Assembly: GCF_001905825.1 (NCBI RefSeq)
Contig: NZ_LIVV01000009.1
Span: 372,001-436,000, forward strand
Direction of reading: 5' to 3'
DNA: 64,000 bases
Origin: Streptomyces sp. CB02009
GTDB taxonomy: Bacteria; Actinomycetota; Actinomycetes; Streptomycetales; Streptomycetaceae
Shown: one piece after another, positions 32,516 through 41,393 of the stretch
How the letters are laid out: each line of letters starts with the position of its first letter
Position numbering within the stretch: the first letter of the stretch is position 1
Notes under the pieces: generated by a model
Told to the model about the DNA's origin: nothing
Seen by the model: the letters and a program-made list of their open reading frames with translations, nothing else
The model's database searches: none
Made by a program: the position numbers and the translations under genes

Positions 32516-33604
32516 CTACTCCACGCCCGCGTAGGAGTGCTTGCTGTTCACGAAGATGTTCACGCCGTAGTAGTTGAAGAGGAAGCAGCCGAAGGCGATG
32601 AGCGCGATGTACGCGGCCTTCCGCCCCTTCCAGCCGGCCGTCGCGCGCGCGTGCAGGTACGCGGCGTAACCGACCCAGGTGATGAAGGACCAGACCTCCT
32701 TGGCGTCCCAGCCCCAGTAGCGGCCCCACGCGTCGCCGGCCCAGATCGCGCCCGCGATGATCGTGAAGGTCCAGAGCGGGAAGACCGCCGCGTTGACCCG
32801 GTACGAGAACTTGTCCAGCGAGGCCGCCGACGGCAGCCGCTCCATGACGGAGCGGGCGAACGCGCCCGGGTTCCCGCCGGTCGCGAGCTTGTTCTCGTAC
32901 GAGTCGCGGAAGAGGTACAGCAGGGTGGCGGTGGCGCCCAGGTAGAAGACCGCGCCGCAGAAGATCGCGGTGGAGACGTGGATCCACAGCCAGTACGAGT
33001 CGAGCGCGGGGACCAGCTGGTCACTGGGGGTCTTCAGCCAGGTGGTGGCCATGCCCAGGTCGAGCAGGACCGTGGTGACCAGCGGCAGGCCGAGCCAGCG
33101 CACGTTCTTCTTCGCGACGAGGAAGCCGAGGTACGCGCCGACCGCCACCGTCGAGAAGGTGGTGGAGAACTCGTACATGTTGCCCCAGGGGGCCCGCTGC
33201 ACGGAGAGCGCCCGGGTGACCACGCCCGACGCCTCGACCAGGAAGGCGAGGACGGTGAGCGAGACGGCGATACGGCCGTACAGATCGCCCTTGGCGGTGC
33301 CGCCGGCGGCGCCGGGGCCGTCCGGGACGTCACGGGTGCCGGCCGCGGACCGGGTGACGACCTTCGGCTTCTCCAGGACGGCCGTGCCACCGGACGCCTG
33401 CTTGACCTGGACGGTCACGGCGGAGCCGGCGGCCGATGCCCGGGAGGTGAGCGCGGCGGCGGTACGGCCGACCTTGCTGCGGCTGCCCAGCACCCACTCG
33501 GCGATGTGGGCGAAGAAGGCCAGGGTGTAGACGGCCATCGAGGAGTAGATGAGCAGGTCGCTCATCCGCGCCAGGCTCTCGTTGGTCGTGGCGGCGAGGA
33601 TCAC
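32516..33604 (-). CDS. ccsB: Cytochrome c biogenesis protein CcsB (ResC)
   Basis: 362 aa with about eight membrane helices and the heme-handling WWD-type motif WGWDAKEVWSFITWV near residue 295, plus conserved His (YLHARATAGW). With ResB it forms the System II heme export and cytochrome c synthase complex that attaches heme to apocytochrome on the outer face of the membrane. A long Ala/Thr/Val loop (about residues 40-95) separates the first two helices. Its ATG overlaps the resB stop by four bases (ATGA). Last gene of resA-ccdA-resB-ccsB. Confidence 0.93.
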   Translation of the reverse strand: MILAATTNESLARMSDLLIYSSMAVYTLAFFAHIAEWVLGSRSKVGRTAAALTSRASAAGSAVTVQVKQASGGTAVLEKPKVVTRSAAGTRDVPDGPGAAGGTAKGDLYGRIAVSLTVLAFLVEASGVVTRALSVQRAPWGNMYEFSTTFSTVAVGAYLGFLVAKKNVRWLGLPLVTTVLLDLGMATTWLKTPSDQLVPALDSYWLWIHVSTAIFCGAVFYLGATATLLYLFRDSYENKLATGGNPGAFARSVMERLPSAASLDKFSYRVNAAVFPLWTFTIIAGAIWAGDAWGRYWGWDAKEVWSFITWVGYAAYLHARATAGWKGRKAAYIALIAFGCFLFNYYGVNIFVNSKHSYAGVE

Positions 33605-35379
33605 TTGTCGGCCTCTCCAGAAGGGGCGGGGTCTTCTGCGGGTTCTTCCGCGGGTTCCGGCGCGGCTTCCGGATCGGCGTGGGACTCGGTCTCGGGGCCG
33701 GCGTCCGGCGCCGGGGGCGCGTCCGCCGTGAGCGCGACCGCGAGGTCGCCCAGCTCCTCCGGCAGCTTCGCGGACTCGCTGCGGCCCAGGCCGGCCATCT
33801 CGACGACGGTCACGCCGTCCTCACCGCGCACGGCCCGGACCCAGATCCTGCGCCGCTGGATGAAGAGCGAGCCGGTCAGACCGGCGATCGCGGCGATCGC
33901 GCCCGCGAGGGCGAGCCCGTTGCCGGGCTGCTGCGAGATCTGGAAGCTCGCCCACTCCTTGACGTCCTTCTCGAACGTGATCGAGCCGGCGCCGTCGGGG
34001 AGCTTCATCTCCTCGCCGGGCAGCAGCCGCTGGGCGAGCTTGTTGCCGGACGCGTCCGTGAACTGCTTCAGCTTGGACTTGTCGAGCTGGTACACGTTCT
34101 GCGGAAGACCGGAGTCGACCCGCAGGTCGCCGTGGAACCCGGTGAGCGCCATGACGGGGAAGTCCAGACCCGGGAACTGCGAGAACATCGTGCCCGCGCC
34201 CTTGCCCGCGAACGTCGGCACGAAGAAGGCCTGGAAGCCCAGCTGCTCCTTCTTGCCGTTCTTGTCGCGGTAGCCGTCCATCACCTTGATGGCGCCGGTG
34301 GACGTGATGTTGTTGTCGATGGGGAGCAGCGGCACGGCGCCGTGGAAGACGACCTTGCCGCGGCCGTCCTTGACTGTGACGACGGGCGCGTAGCCGTGGG
34401 CGATCAGGTAGACCTTGGAGTCGCCCACCTTGAGCGGCTCGTTGACGCGGATGACGGCCTTCTTGTCGGCGCCGCCCTGCGAGTACGAGACCTTCGCCTC
34501 GAAGGTGCGGGGCGTGCCGCGCTGGGGGCCGTTCTTCTCGTACGTGCCGTCGAAGGCGTCGAGCTTGAAGCTGAACGGCTCCAGCTCGTCGATGCCGAAC
34601 TGGGAGCCCGACTTGAAGTCGTCGTACTGGGTGAGCGTGTTGGAGAAGCCGTCGCCCTCGACGATCAGCTTGCCGCCCTCGGACTTGAAGAGCTGGCCCC
34701 AGGCGAAGGCGACGAGCATGACGATCAGGGCGACGTGGAAGGCCAGGTTGCCGGCCTCGCGCAGGTAGCCCTTCTCGGCGGCGATCGCGTCGCCCGCCGT
34801 GTGGGCGCGGAAGCGGCGTCCCTTGAGGAGGGTGAGCGCGGCGGCCCGGACCTGCTCGGGCTCGGCCGTGGTGCGCCACGTGGTGGACGCGGGAAGCCGG
34901 TCGAGGCGCTTGGGGGCGCCCGGCGGGCGGCTGCGGAGCTGGCCGACGAACTGCCAGCTGCGGGGCACGATGCAGCCGATGAGGGAGACGAACAGCAGGA
35001 TGTAGATCGCGGAGAACCACACGGAGCTGTAGACGTCGAAGAACTGGAGCTTCTCGTACAGCGGCGTCAGCGTCTTGTGGGCGTCCTTGAAGGCCTGCGC
35101 CTTGATCTCGTCCACGCTGGTCTGCGGGATGAGGGAGCCGGGGACGGCGCCGAGCGAGAGCATGAAGAGCAGGATCAGCGCGACCCTCATGGAGGTCAGC
35201 TGCCGCCAGAACCAGCGGATCCAGCCGATGACGCCGAGGGTCGGGCCGCCGACGACCGGCGGCTCGGCGCGGTCGTCGAGGGGTGCGGTGGACAGCTGGG
35301 CCCCGGCCGCACCGAGGTTCTCCTGCTGTTCCGTCGTACCGGAGGTGTCCGTCGTACCGGACGTGTCGGTCGTGCTCAT
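33601..35379 (-). CDS. resB: Cytochrome c biogenesis protein ResB
   Basis: 592 aa from ATG at 35379. A flexible N-terminus with a TDTSGT repeat precedes three membrane helices (first about MRVALILLFMLSLGAVPGS), a large extracytoplasmic domain and a fourth helix (LALAGAIAAIAGLTGSLF), then a Pro/Glu/Ala-rich tail. ResB pairs with CcsB as cytochrome c synthase. Five bases separate it from ccdA upstream, and it overlaps ccsB, so the operon is tightly coupled. Confidence 0.92.
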   Translation of the reverse strand: MSTTDTSGTTDTSGTTEQQENLGAAGAQLSTAPLDDRAEPPVVGGPTLGVIGWIRWFWRQLTSMRVALILLFMLSLGAVPGSLIPQTSVDEIKAQAFKDAHKTLTPLYEKLQFFDVYSSVWFSAIYILLFVSLIGCIVPRSWQFVGQLRSRPPGAPKRLDRLPASTTWRTTAEPEQVRAAALTLLKGRRFRAHTAGDAIAAEKGYLREAGNLAFHVALIVMLVAFAWGQLFKSEGGKLIVEGDGFSNTLTQYDDFKSGSQFGIDELEPFSFKLDAFDGTYEKNGPQRGTPRTFEAKVSYSQGGADKKAVIRVNEPLKVGDSKVYLIAHGYAPVVTVKDGRGKVVFHGAVPLLPIDNNITSTGAIKVMDGYRDKNGKKEQLGFQAFFVPTFAGKGAGTMFSQFPGLDFPVMALTGFHGDLRVDSGLPQNVYQLDKSKLKQFTDASGNKLAQRLLPGEEMKLPDGAGSITFEKDVKEWASFQISQQPGNGLALAGAIAAIAGLTGSLFIQRRRIWVRAVRGEDGVTVVEMAGLGRSESAKLPEELGDLAVALTADAPPAPDAGPETESHADPEAAPEPAEEPAEDPAPSGEADK

Positions 35380-35384
35380 GGAAC

Positions 35385-36122
35385 TCAGATCCCCACCGTG
35401 AAACCGCTGGACCAGCCCTGCATCGTGGCGACCATGCTGTCCCACGCGCCCGTGAGGAGCAGGACACCGGTGACGACCATCATGCCGCCACCGATCCGCA
35501 TGACCCACGCGTAGTGCTGCTTGACCCACCCGAACGCCCCGAGGGCCTTGCGGAAGGCGAGGGCGGCGAGCACGAACGGCACGCCGAGGCCCAGGCAGTA
35601 CGCGGTGGCGAGTATCGCCCCGCGTCCGGCGCTGGCCTCCTGGAAGGCGAGCGCCTGCACCGAGGCGAGGGTCGGGCCGATGCACGGCGCCCAGCCGATG
35701 CCGAAGAGCGCGCCGAGCAGCGGAGCGCCGACGAGTCCGGCGACGGGCTTCTTGTGGAAGCGGAACTCGCGCTGGGTGAACCAGGGCAGCAGGCCGAGGA
35801 AGAAGACGCCCATGAGGATCATGAGCACGCCGAGGACCGTGGTGAGCCCCTCCCGGTACTTCAGGAGGGTCGACCCGAAGTAGCCGAAGAGGGCCCCGCC
35901 GGACACGAACACGGCGGAGAAGCCGACGACGAAGAGGACCGCCCCGGCGGTCATCCGGCCCCGGCGGCTCTCGGCGAGGTCGGTGCCGGTGACCCCGGTG
36001 ACGTAGCTCAGGTAGCCGGGGACGAGCGGGAGGACGCACGGCGAGAAGAAGGAGACGAGCCCGCCGAGCACCGCGATGGGCAGGGCGAGCAGCAGGGCTC
36101 CGCTGGTGACGGTCTCGTTCAC
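35385..36122 (-). CDS. ccdA: Thiol-disulfide interchange membrane protein CcdA
   Basis: 245 aa with six membrane helices. Redox-active Cys residues are in SFFSPCVLPLVPGYLSY and IGWAPCIGPTLASV, as in CcdA. It passes electrons from cytoplasmic thioredoxin across the membrane to ResA, keeping apocytochrome c thiols reduced. Located between resA (four bases upstream) and resB. Confidence 0.93.
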   Translation of the reverse strand: MNETVTSGALLLALPIAVLGGLVSFFSPCVLPLVPGYLSYVTGVTGTDLAESRRGRMTAGAVLFVVGFSAVFVSGGALFGYFGSTLLKYREGLTTVLGVLMILMGVFFLGLLPWFTQREFRFHKKPVAGLVGAPLLGALFGIGWAPCIGPTLASVQALAFQEASAGRGAILATAYCLGLGVPFVLAALAFRKALGAFGWVKQHYAWVMRIGGGMMVVTGVLLLTGAWDSMVATMQGWSSGFTVGI

Positions 36123-36126
36123 CGGC

Positions 36127-36732
36127 TCACTTCTCCTTGAGGAGGGGGTCGATCATCGACCGCAGCTTCTCCTCGTCGAGCGCCATGAGCGAGCGGGCCG
36201 CGATCCGGCCCTCCTTGTCGAGGACGACGGTGGAGGGGATGGACTGCGGGGAGAGCGTGCCCTTGGGGAAGCCGAAGAGGATCAGCTTCCCCTGCGGGTC
36301 GTAGAGGCTCGGGTAGGTGACCCCGTAGTCCTCCTCGAACGCGAGGGCGGGCTGCTTGTTGGGGTCGCGGGTGTTGAGTCCGACGAACGCGACGCCCTTG
36401 CCCTCCAGGTCCTTGGCGACCTTCGCGAAGTGCGGGGCCTCGGCGCGGCACGGGGCGCACCAGGAGCCCCACGCGTTGAGGACGACGACCTTGCCCTTGA
36501 GGTCCGCGACGTCGAGCTGCTTGCCGTCGAGGGTCTCGCCCGCGAGTTCCCCGGTGGCGGCGCGCTCGCCCTTGGCCGCGGTGGCGATACCGCCCGTGTT
36601 GGTCACGAAGTTGGTGTTGCCACCGCCGCCGGACTTGCCGTTGCTGTCGTCGCCGCAGGCCGAGAGCGTGAGGGCGGCGGTCAGCACTCCGACGGCGAGC
36701 AGGGTGCGTCGAGGGGCACGGCTAAGGCTCAT
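36127..36732 (-). CDS. resA: Thioredoxin-like lipoprotein ResA/TlpA
   Basis: 201 aa from ATG at 36732. A lipoprotein signal ends LTLSAC (lipid Cys 26), then a Gly/Asn/Ser spacer and a thioredoxin fold with WCAPC (Cys 92, Cys 95). It reduces the CXXCH Cys pair of apocytochrome c, being itself reduced by CcdA. First gene of the cytochrome c maturation operon. Confidence 0.92.
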   Translation of the reverse strand: MSLSRAPRRTLLAVGVLTAALTLSACGDDSNGKSGGGGNTNFVTNTGGIATAAKGERAATGELAGETLDGKQLDVADLKGKVVVLNAWGSWCAPCRAEAPHFAKVAKDLEGKGVAFVGLNTRDPNKQPALAFEEDYGVTYPSLYDPQGKLILFGFPKGTLSPQSIPSTVVLDKEGRIAARSLMALDEEKLRSMIDPLLKEK

Positions 36733-36830
36733 GTGAAAAGTTTCGCATGGGCGTTTGGGGGATCTTGGGCACCCCCCTACGTGCCCGTAAAGCCCCTTGT
36801 CAAGATCGTCTAAGCGGACACGGCGGACGA

Positions 36831-38117
36831 CTATGCGGACGGGGTCGACGAGGCCGTCGCCGCGGGCCTGAGGAAGGCGTTCCAGCCGCCGGCCGGCTTC
36901 TGTCCCACCTCCAGCGAGCGCAGCTTCTGGAGGATCTTCGGGTCCTGGACGTCGAGCCAGTCGACGAACTGCCGGAAGGAGACGAGCCGGACGTCCTTCT
37001 TGCCGGCCATGCCCTTGAGCGCGTCCTCGACGGCGTCCATGTAGATGCCGCCGTTCCACTGCTCGAAGTGGTTGCCGATGAAGAAGGGCGCGCGGTTCGA
37101 CTCGTACGCGCGCGTGAAGCCGCCGAGCAGCGCCTCGGTGGCCTGCTTGCGCCAGCCCGGGTAGCGCGAGGGCATGCCCTTCGTCGTGTTCTTCGACTGG
37201 TTGGCGAGCATGTTGTAGTCCATCGACAGGACCTCGAAGGAGTGCCCGGGGAAGGGCACGGCCTGCAGCGGGAGGTCCCAGATGCCCTGGCGCTTGGTGG
37301 GCCACATCTGCCGGCCGCCGGGCGAGCTGGCGTCGTAGCGCCAGTTGAGCCGCTTGGCGGTGGGCAGCAGGTTGTCCTGGCCGAGCAGGCAGGGCGTGCG
37401 GCCGCCGACGAGTTCCTTGGAGTAGTCGAAGGGCAGCGGGTCGAGGTCGGTCCAGCCGCTGTTCGTCTTCCACTCGGTGACGAACTTCACGGCCTGGTCG
37501 ATCTCGCTCTGCCACTGGGCCGGGGTCCAGTTGCCCACGGAGCCGGAGCCGCCGCAGAAGTGGCCGTTGAAGTGGGTGCCGATCTCGTGGCCGTCGAGCC
37601 AGGCCTGCCGGACGTACTTCAGGGTGTCCTTGATGTGGCCGTCGGTGAGGTACCCGATGTCCGAGGCGCCGACGCGGTTGTTCGGCGGGCGGTAGAGGTT
37701 CTTCTTCGACTCGGGGAGGAGGTAGATCCCGGAGAGGAAGAAGGTCATCGCCGCGTCGTGGTTCTTGGCGAGTTCGAGGAAGCGCGGGAACAGGCCGTTG
37801 CCGACCTCGCCCGCACCGTCCCAGGAGAAGATCACGAACTGGGGCGGGGTCTGGCCGGGTTCGAGCGGGACGGGGGCGTCGGGCTGGTGCGGCTGCTTTC
37901 CGGTGTCGGCGGTGGAACCGTCGCCGATGGGCTTCACGTCGTCCTTGGTCGGGGTGCCCGTGCTCGGCTCCGCCGAGACGTCACCCCCCTTGCCGGGTCC
38001 GGAACGCCCCGACTTGTCCTGATTGCCGTTGCTGCACGCGGCGACACCCATCGCCGCCGCGACACCAACGCCCGCCCCGAGCAGCCCCCTTCGACTGATC
38101 CCACTCATCCCGCGCAT
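36831..38117 (-). CDS. Tat/lipoprotein polysaccharide-deacetylase-like protein
   Basis: 428 aa. The N-terminus has SRRGLLGAG (twin Arg 9-10) and a lipobox GVAAC (Cys 28), followed by a Ser/Gly/Asp linker. NodB-like motifs are seen as FVIFSWDGAGE (Asp at about 97) and HEIGTHFNGHFC (HxxxH metal site, about 177), so it is a divergent polysaccharide deacetylase anchored outside the membrane. Substrate (cell wall, teichoic or capsular glycan) unknown. It is just upstream of the resA operon, 98 bases away, and not obviously coupled to it. Confidence 0.82.
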   Translation of the reverse strand: MRGMSGISRRGLLGAGVGVAAAMGVAACSNGNQDKSGRSGPGKGGDVSAEPSTGTPTKDDVKPIGDGSTADTGKQPHQPDAPVPLEPGQTPPQFVIFSWDGAGEVGNGLFPRFLELAKNHDAAMTFFLSGIYLLPESKKNLYRPPNNRVGASDIGYLTDGHIKDTLKYVRQAWLDGHEIGTHFNGHFCGGSGSVGNWTPAQWQSEIDQAVKFVTEWKTNSGWTDLDPLPFDYSKELVGGRTPCLLGQDNLLPTAKRLNWRYDASSPGGRQMWPTKRQGIWDLPLQAVPFPGHSFEVLSMDYNMLANQSKNTTKGMPSRYPGWRKQATEALLGGFTRAYESNRAPFFIGNHFEQWNGGIYMDAVEDALKGMAGKKDVRLVSFRQFVDWLDVQDPKILQKLRSLEVGQKPAGGWNAFLRPAATASSTPSA

Positions 38118-38218
38118 GCCATCCCCATTCGCGCTGACGTATTAACGAAACGTCATCCAATCCGACAATGAGTGAGATGCCGGGAGGAACACGGAGGTTC
38201 CGGGAAATCGCACAAAAA

Positions 38219-38263
38219 TTTCAGGGCGGTCGGTTGGCATGAACACCACCCGACCGCCCTGAA
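38219..38263. terminator. Hairpin upstream of the deacetylase-like gene
   Basis: TTCAGGGCGGTCGG (38219-38232) pairs with CCGACCGCCCTGAA (38250-38263), 14 bp perfect, 17-nt loop. It lies between the deacetylase-like gene start and the end of the mutase gene, the latter 161 bases away, so its terminator role is probable for the hemL-mutase operon. Confidence 0.5.
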
Positions 38264-38304
38264 CTGTGGACCGCCGACTCCCGCACTGTCCAGCGGGGAC
38301 GAAA

Positions 38305-38412
38305 TCCTTCACCGAAGGACTACAGGAGACTCCCCGCGGACACACTCCGCGGGAGACTCCGGGGACTCTGAGGAAGATTCCGGGGACTCCGGGGAAGATC
38401 CCGGGGAGGATC
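38305..38412. repeat. Hairpins and 21-bp direct repeats after the mutase gene
   Basis: TCCTTC-ACC-GAAGGA (38305-38319); CTCCCCGCGGA/TCCGCGGGAG around CACAC (38330-38355); then two 21-bp units at 38359-38379 and 38380-38400 plus 12-bp part-units to 38412, all built on CCGGGGA. Right next to the mutase stop at 38424, so they are in its 3' UTR. No gene is supported in 38118-38423. Confidence 0.55.
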
Positions 38413-38423
38413 CCGGGGAAGGC

Positions 38424-39128
38424 CTACGCTCCGAAAGCCTTCGACTTTCCCTTGACCGGCTTCGCGCCCGCGAGCAGATGCGCCGGAACGAGATCACGGG
38501 CCGGCTCGCTGTAGCCGACCGAGACGATCTTGTCGCCCCGGTACGTGAACGAGGTCAGCGAGGCGAGCGTGCACTGGCGCCGCCGCGGATCGTGCCAGAG
38601 CCGGCGCTTCTCCACGAAGCTGCGGACGATCCAGATCGGCAGCTGGTGGCTGACCAGCACCGCCTCGTGCCCCCGGGCCGCGTCCTTCGCCGCGTCGAGC
38701 GCCCCCATCATCCGGACGACCTGCTCGACGTACGGCTCGCCCCAGGACGGCTGGAACGGGTTCGTCAGGTGCTTCCAGTTCCCCGGCTTGCGCAGCGCCC
38801 CGTCACCGACGCCGAACGTCTTGCCCTCGAAGACGTTCGCCGCCTCGATGAGCCGCTCGTCCGTGACCAGGTCCAGGCCGTGCGCCTTGGCGACCGGCGT
38901 CGCCGTCTCCTGCGCCCGCTCCAGCGGGGAGGCGACGACGTACGTGATGTCCCGGTCGGCCAGGCTCTCCGCGACCCGGTCCGCCATCTGCCGGCCGAGC
39001 TCGGAGAGGTGGTAGCCGGCGCGGCGCCCGTAGAGGACGCCGTCGGGGTTGTGCACCTCGCCGTGCCGCATCAGATGGACGACGGTGATGTCCTGGCCGT
39101 TCTCGGCGCTGGCGGTGGCGTCGCTCAT
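38424..39128 (-). CDS. Histidine phosphatase / phosphoglycerate mutase-family protein
   Basis: 234 aa. The catalytic LMRHGEVHNPDGVLYGR motif carries the phospho-accepting His (about residue 21) and later SHQLPIW the second His. In actinobacteria this gene sits directly after hemL, as here: its ATG overlaps the hemL stop (ATGA). True glycolytic mutase activity is unlikely from context; it is more probably a small-molecule phosphatase. The C-terminal KGKSKAFGA tail is poorly conserved. Confidence 0.87.
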   Translation of the reverse strand: MSDATASAENGQDITVVHLMRHGEVHNPDGVLYGRRAGYHLSELGRQMADRVAESLADRDITYVVASPLERAQETATPVAKAHGLDLVTDERLIEAANVFEGKTFGVGDGALRKPGNWKHLTNPFQPSWGEPYVEQVVRMMGALDAAKDAARGHEAVLVSHQLPIWIVRSFVEKRRLWHDPRRRQCTLASLTSFTYRGDKIVSVGYSEPARDLVPAHLLAGAKPVKGKSKAFGA

Positions 39129-40432
39129 GCCGTCGCCTCCGCGGCGGCGCGGGCGGCGGCCGGCAGGGCGGCGGCGATCCGCTCGATCGCCCGCTCGTCG
39201 TGCGCGGCCGACACGAACCAGGACTCGAAGGCGGACGGCGGCAGGTAGACACCGTCGGCCAGCATCGAGTGGAAGAAGGCGTTGAAGCGGAAGGCCTCCT
39301 GCTGCTTCGCCTCGTCGTAGTTCCGCACCTCGTCGGCGGTGAAGAAGACCGAGAACATGTTGGACGCGGTCTGCAGCCGGTGCGCCACGCCCTCCTTGGC
39401 CAGCGCGGCGGTGACCAGGCCCTGGATCTCCGCCGAGACCGCGTTCACCTTCTCGTACGCCGCGTCGTCGAGCAGCCGCAGCTGCGCGAGCCCGGCGGCC
39501 GTCGCGATCGGGTTACCGGAGAGGGTGCCCGCCTGGTAGACCGGGCCGGCCGGGGCGAGGTGCCCCATGACGTCGGCGCGGCCGCCGAACGCGGCGGCCG
39601 GGAAGCCGCCGCCCATGACCTTGCCGAAGGTCAGCAGGTCGGCCTTGACGCCGTCGACGCCGTACCAGCCGGCCTTCGACGTACGGAATCCGGTCATCAC
39701 CTCGTCGGAGATGTACAGCGCGCCGTTCTCCCGGCACAGGTCCGCGAGCCCCTGGTTGAAGCCGGCGGCCGGCGGCACGACGCCCATGTTGCCGGGCGAG
39801 GCCTCGGTGATCACACAGGCGATCTCGCCCGGGTGCGCGGCGAACGCGGCCCGGACGGCCTCCAGGTCGTTGTAGGGGAGCACGATCGTGTCCCCGGCCT
39901 GGGCGCCGGTCACACCGGGCGTGTCGGGAAGCCCCAGCGTGGCGACACCGGAACCGGCCGCGGCGAGCAGCGCGTCCACGTGGCCGTGGTAGCAGCCGGC
40001 GAACTTGACGACCTTGGCGCGGCCGGTGAACCCGCGGGCGAGCCGGATCGCGGACATCGTGGCCTCGGTCCCCGAGGAGACGAGCCGGACCTGCTCGACC
40101 GGCTCGACGCGCGCCACGATCTCCTCGGCGAGCGCCACCTCGCCCTCGCCCGGCGTACCGAAGGAGGTGCCGCGGGCCACGGCCTGCTGCACCGCGGCGG
40201 TGACCTCGGGGTGCGCGTGGCCGAGGATCATCGGACCCCACGAGCACACCAGGTCGACGTACTCACGACCGTCCGCGTCGGTGAGGTAGGGGCCGGAACC
40301 GGACACCATGAACCGGGGCGTACCGCCCACGGCCCGGAAGGCACGCACCGGTGAGTTCACGCCGCCGGGCGTCACGAGGGAAGCGCGGTCGAAAAGCGTC
40401 TGTGAGACTGGGGCTTCGTATGAATACGGCAC
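39125..40432 (-). CDS. hemL: Glutamate-1-semialdehyde 2,1-aminomutase
   Basis: 435 aa from GTG at 40432, with AGGA five bases upstream; the family N-terminus PYSYEAPVSQTLFDRASLV follows directly. PLP-enzyme landmarks: EYVDLVCSWGPMILGHAHP, SGTEATMSAIRLARG, and LTFGKVMGGGFPAAAFGG with the Schiff-base Lys. It converts glutamate-1-semialdehyde to 5-aminolevulinate, the entry step of heme synthesis; the hemB end lies at the right edge of the window. Coupled to the mutase gene. Confidence 0.95.
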   Translation of the reverse strand: MPYSYEAPVSQTLFDRASLVTPGGVNSPVRAFRAVGGTPRFMVSGSGPYLTDADGREYVDLVCSWGPMILGHAHPEVTAAVQQAVARGTSFGTPGEGEVALAEEIVARVEPVEQVRLVSSGTEATMSAIRLARGFTGRAKVVKFAGCYHGHVDALLAAAGSGVATLGLPDTPGVTGAQAGDTIVLPYNDLEAVRAAFAAHPGEIACVITEASPGNMGVVPPAAGFNQGLADLCRENGALYISDEVMTGFRTSKAGWYGVDGVKADLLTFGKVMGGGFPAAAFGGRADVMGHLAPAGPVYQAGTLSGNPIATAAGLAQLRLLDDAAYEKVNAVSAEIQGLVTAALAKEGVAHRLQTASNMFSVFFTADEVRNYDEAKQQEAFRFNAFFHSMLADGVYLPPSAFESWFVSAAHDERAIERIAAALPAAARAAAEATA

Positions 40433-40701
40433 TGTGATCCTGACCTGCGAGAGCGACTTCGGGCACGACATCGGGGACAGAGGGAGGGCGTGGACATCCT
40501 GAGTATTACGCCGGGGCGTTCGCCCTCCGCGTCTGCGAAACTGGGGCGTCATAGGGATGGCTCACGGAATCCATGGTGTCAGAGGCCACGGCGTTCTTGC
40601 GGACAGGTGTTTCACCGTACGAACGCGGGGGAGGTCACTGACACGATGATCGGGTTGCGCGGCGGGGTCGTGTTGCCGAGAAAAAGCAGTCGGGTGGAGA
40701 T

Positions 40702-41343
40702 ATGCATCGCGGTGGCGGACCGGGCGAGGGGACGGACGATCTGGGTCCGGAGTCTGCCCGCCGGGGCAGGCACCGGCGCCGGCGGAGCGAGGACTCGGCC
40801 TCGGGAAGCCAGGGCGGTCCCAGCACTCCAGGCATTCCCGGCATCCCCGACACCTCGGGCCCTCCGGGAGATCCGGCCGGCGGAAGCGCGAGCGGGAGTG
40901 GCCGGTTGGGGGTGACGTACAAGTACTTCGGCGCGCCCGACGGCGCCACGGCGGCCCGCGTCCCGATCTCGATGCGCCCCGAGGAACTCGGCGGCGACGA
41001 GCTCGGCATGGGCGGCATGTTCACCAAGATCAAGCCGGAGACCATAGCGGCCATGGTCCTCACCGGCATCCAGGGCATGCCCCTGAACAAGGTGCCGCCG
41101 CTGGAGCTGGTCGTCCTGCACCCGGACTACGCCGTGGTGAAGCTGCCGATGACCGTGGTCGACCCGCTGCGCGCGATCGGCGAGGAGTCGGTCGGCGCCG
41201 CCGCGTTCATCTGGTCCACGGTCCCGGACCGCGGCGGACCGCGCGACGCCTTCGACGTCTACCAGCTTCTCCACGAGTGGCAGGACTTCTCGGTCCGCCT
41301 CCACGAGGCGGGCCACCAGCCGTACTGCCTGGTGTGGCCCTAG
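40702..41343 (+). CDS. Conserved-looking hypothetical protein
   Basis: 213 aa from ATG with GGTGGAG four bases upstream. The first 70 residues are basic and then Gly/Ser/Pro-rich; a compact domain follows (GVTYKYFGAPDGATAARVPIS, MRPEELGGDELGMGGMFTKIK, PLELVVLHPDYAVVKLPM, and the end LHEAGHQPYCLVWP). No motif I recognise, no membrane segment or signal peptide. It is monocistronic and convergent with the APC permease. The 270 bases before it hold the divergent hemL promoter. Confidence 0.7.
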   Translation: MHRGGGPGEGTDDLGPESARRGRHRRRRSEDSASGSQGGPSTPGIPGIPDTSGPPGDPAGGSASGSGRLGVTYKYFGAPDGATAARVPISMRPEELGGDELGMGGMFTKIKPETIAAMVLTGIQGMPLNKVPPLELVVLHPDYAVVKLPMTVVDPLRAIGEESVGAAAFIWSTVPDRGGPRDAFDVYQLLHEWQDFSVRLHEAGHQPYCLVWP

Positions 41344-41393
41344 GCCTTCGGAAGAGACTGGCCGTCGGTGCCGGCGGGGGGACCGGCCCTCCG

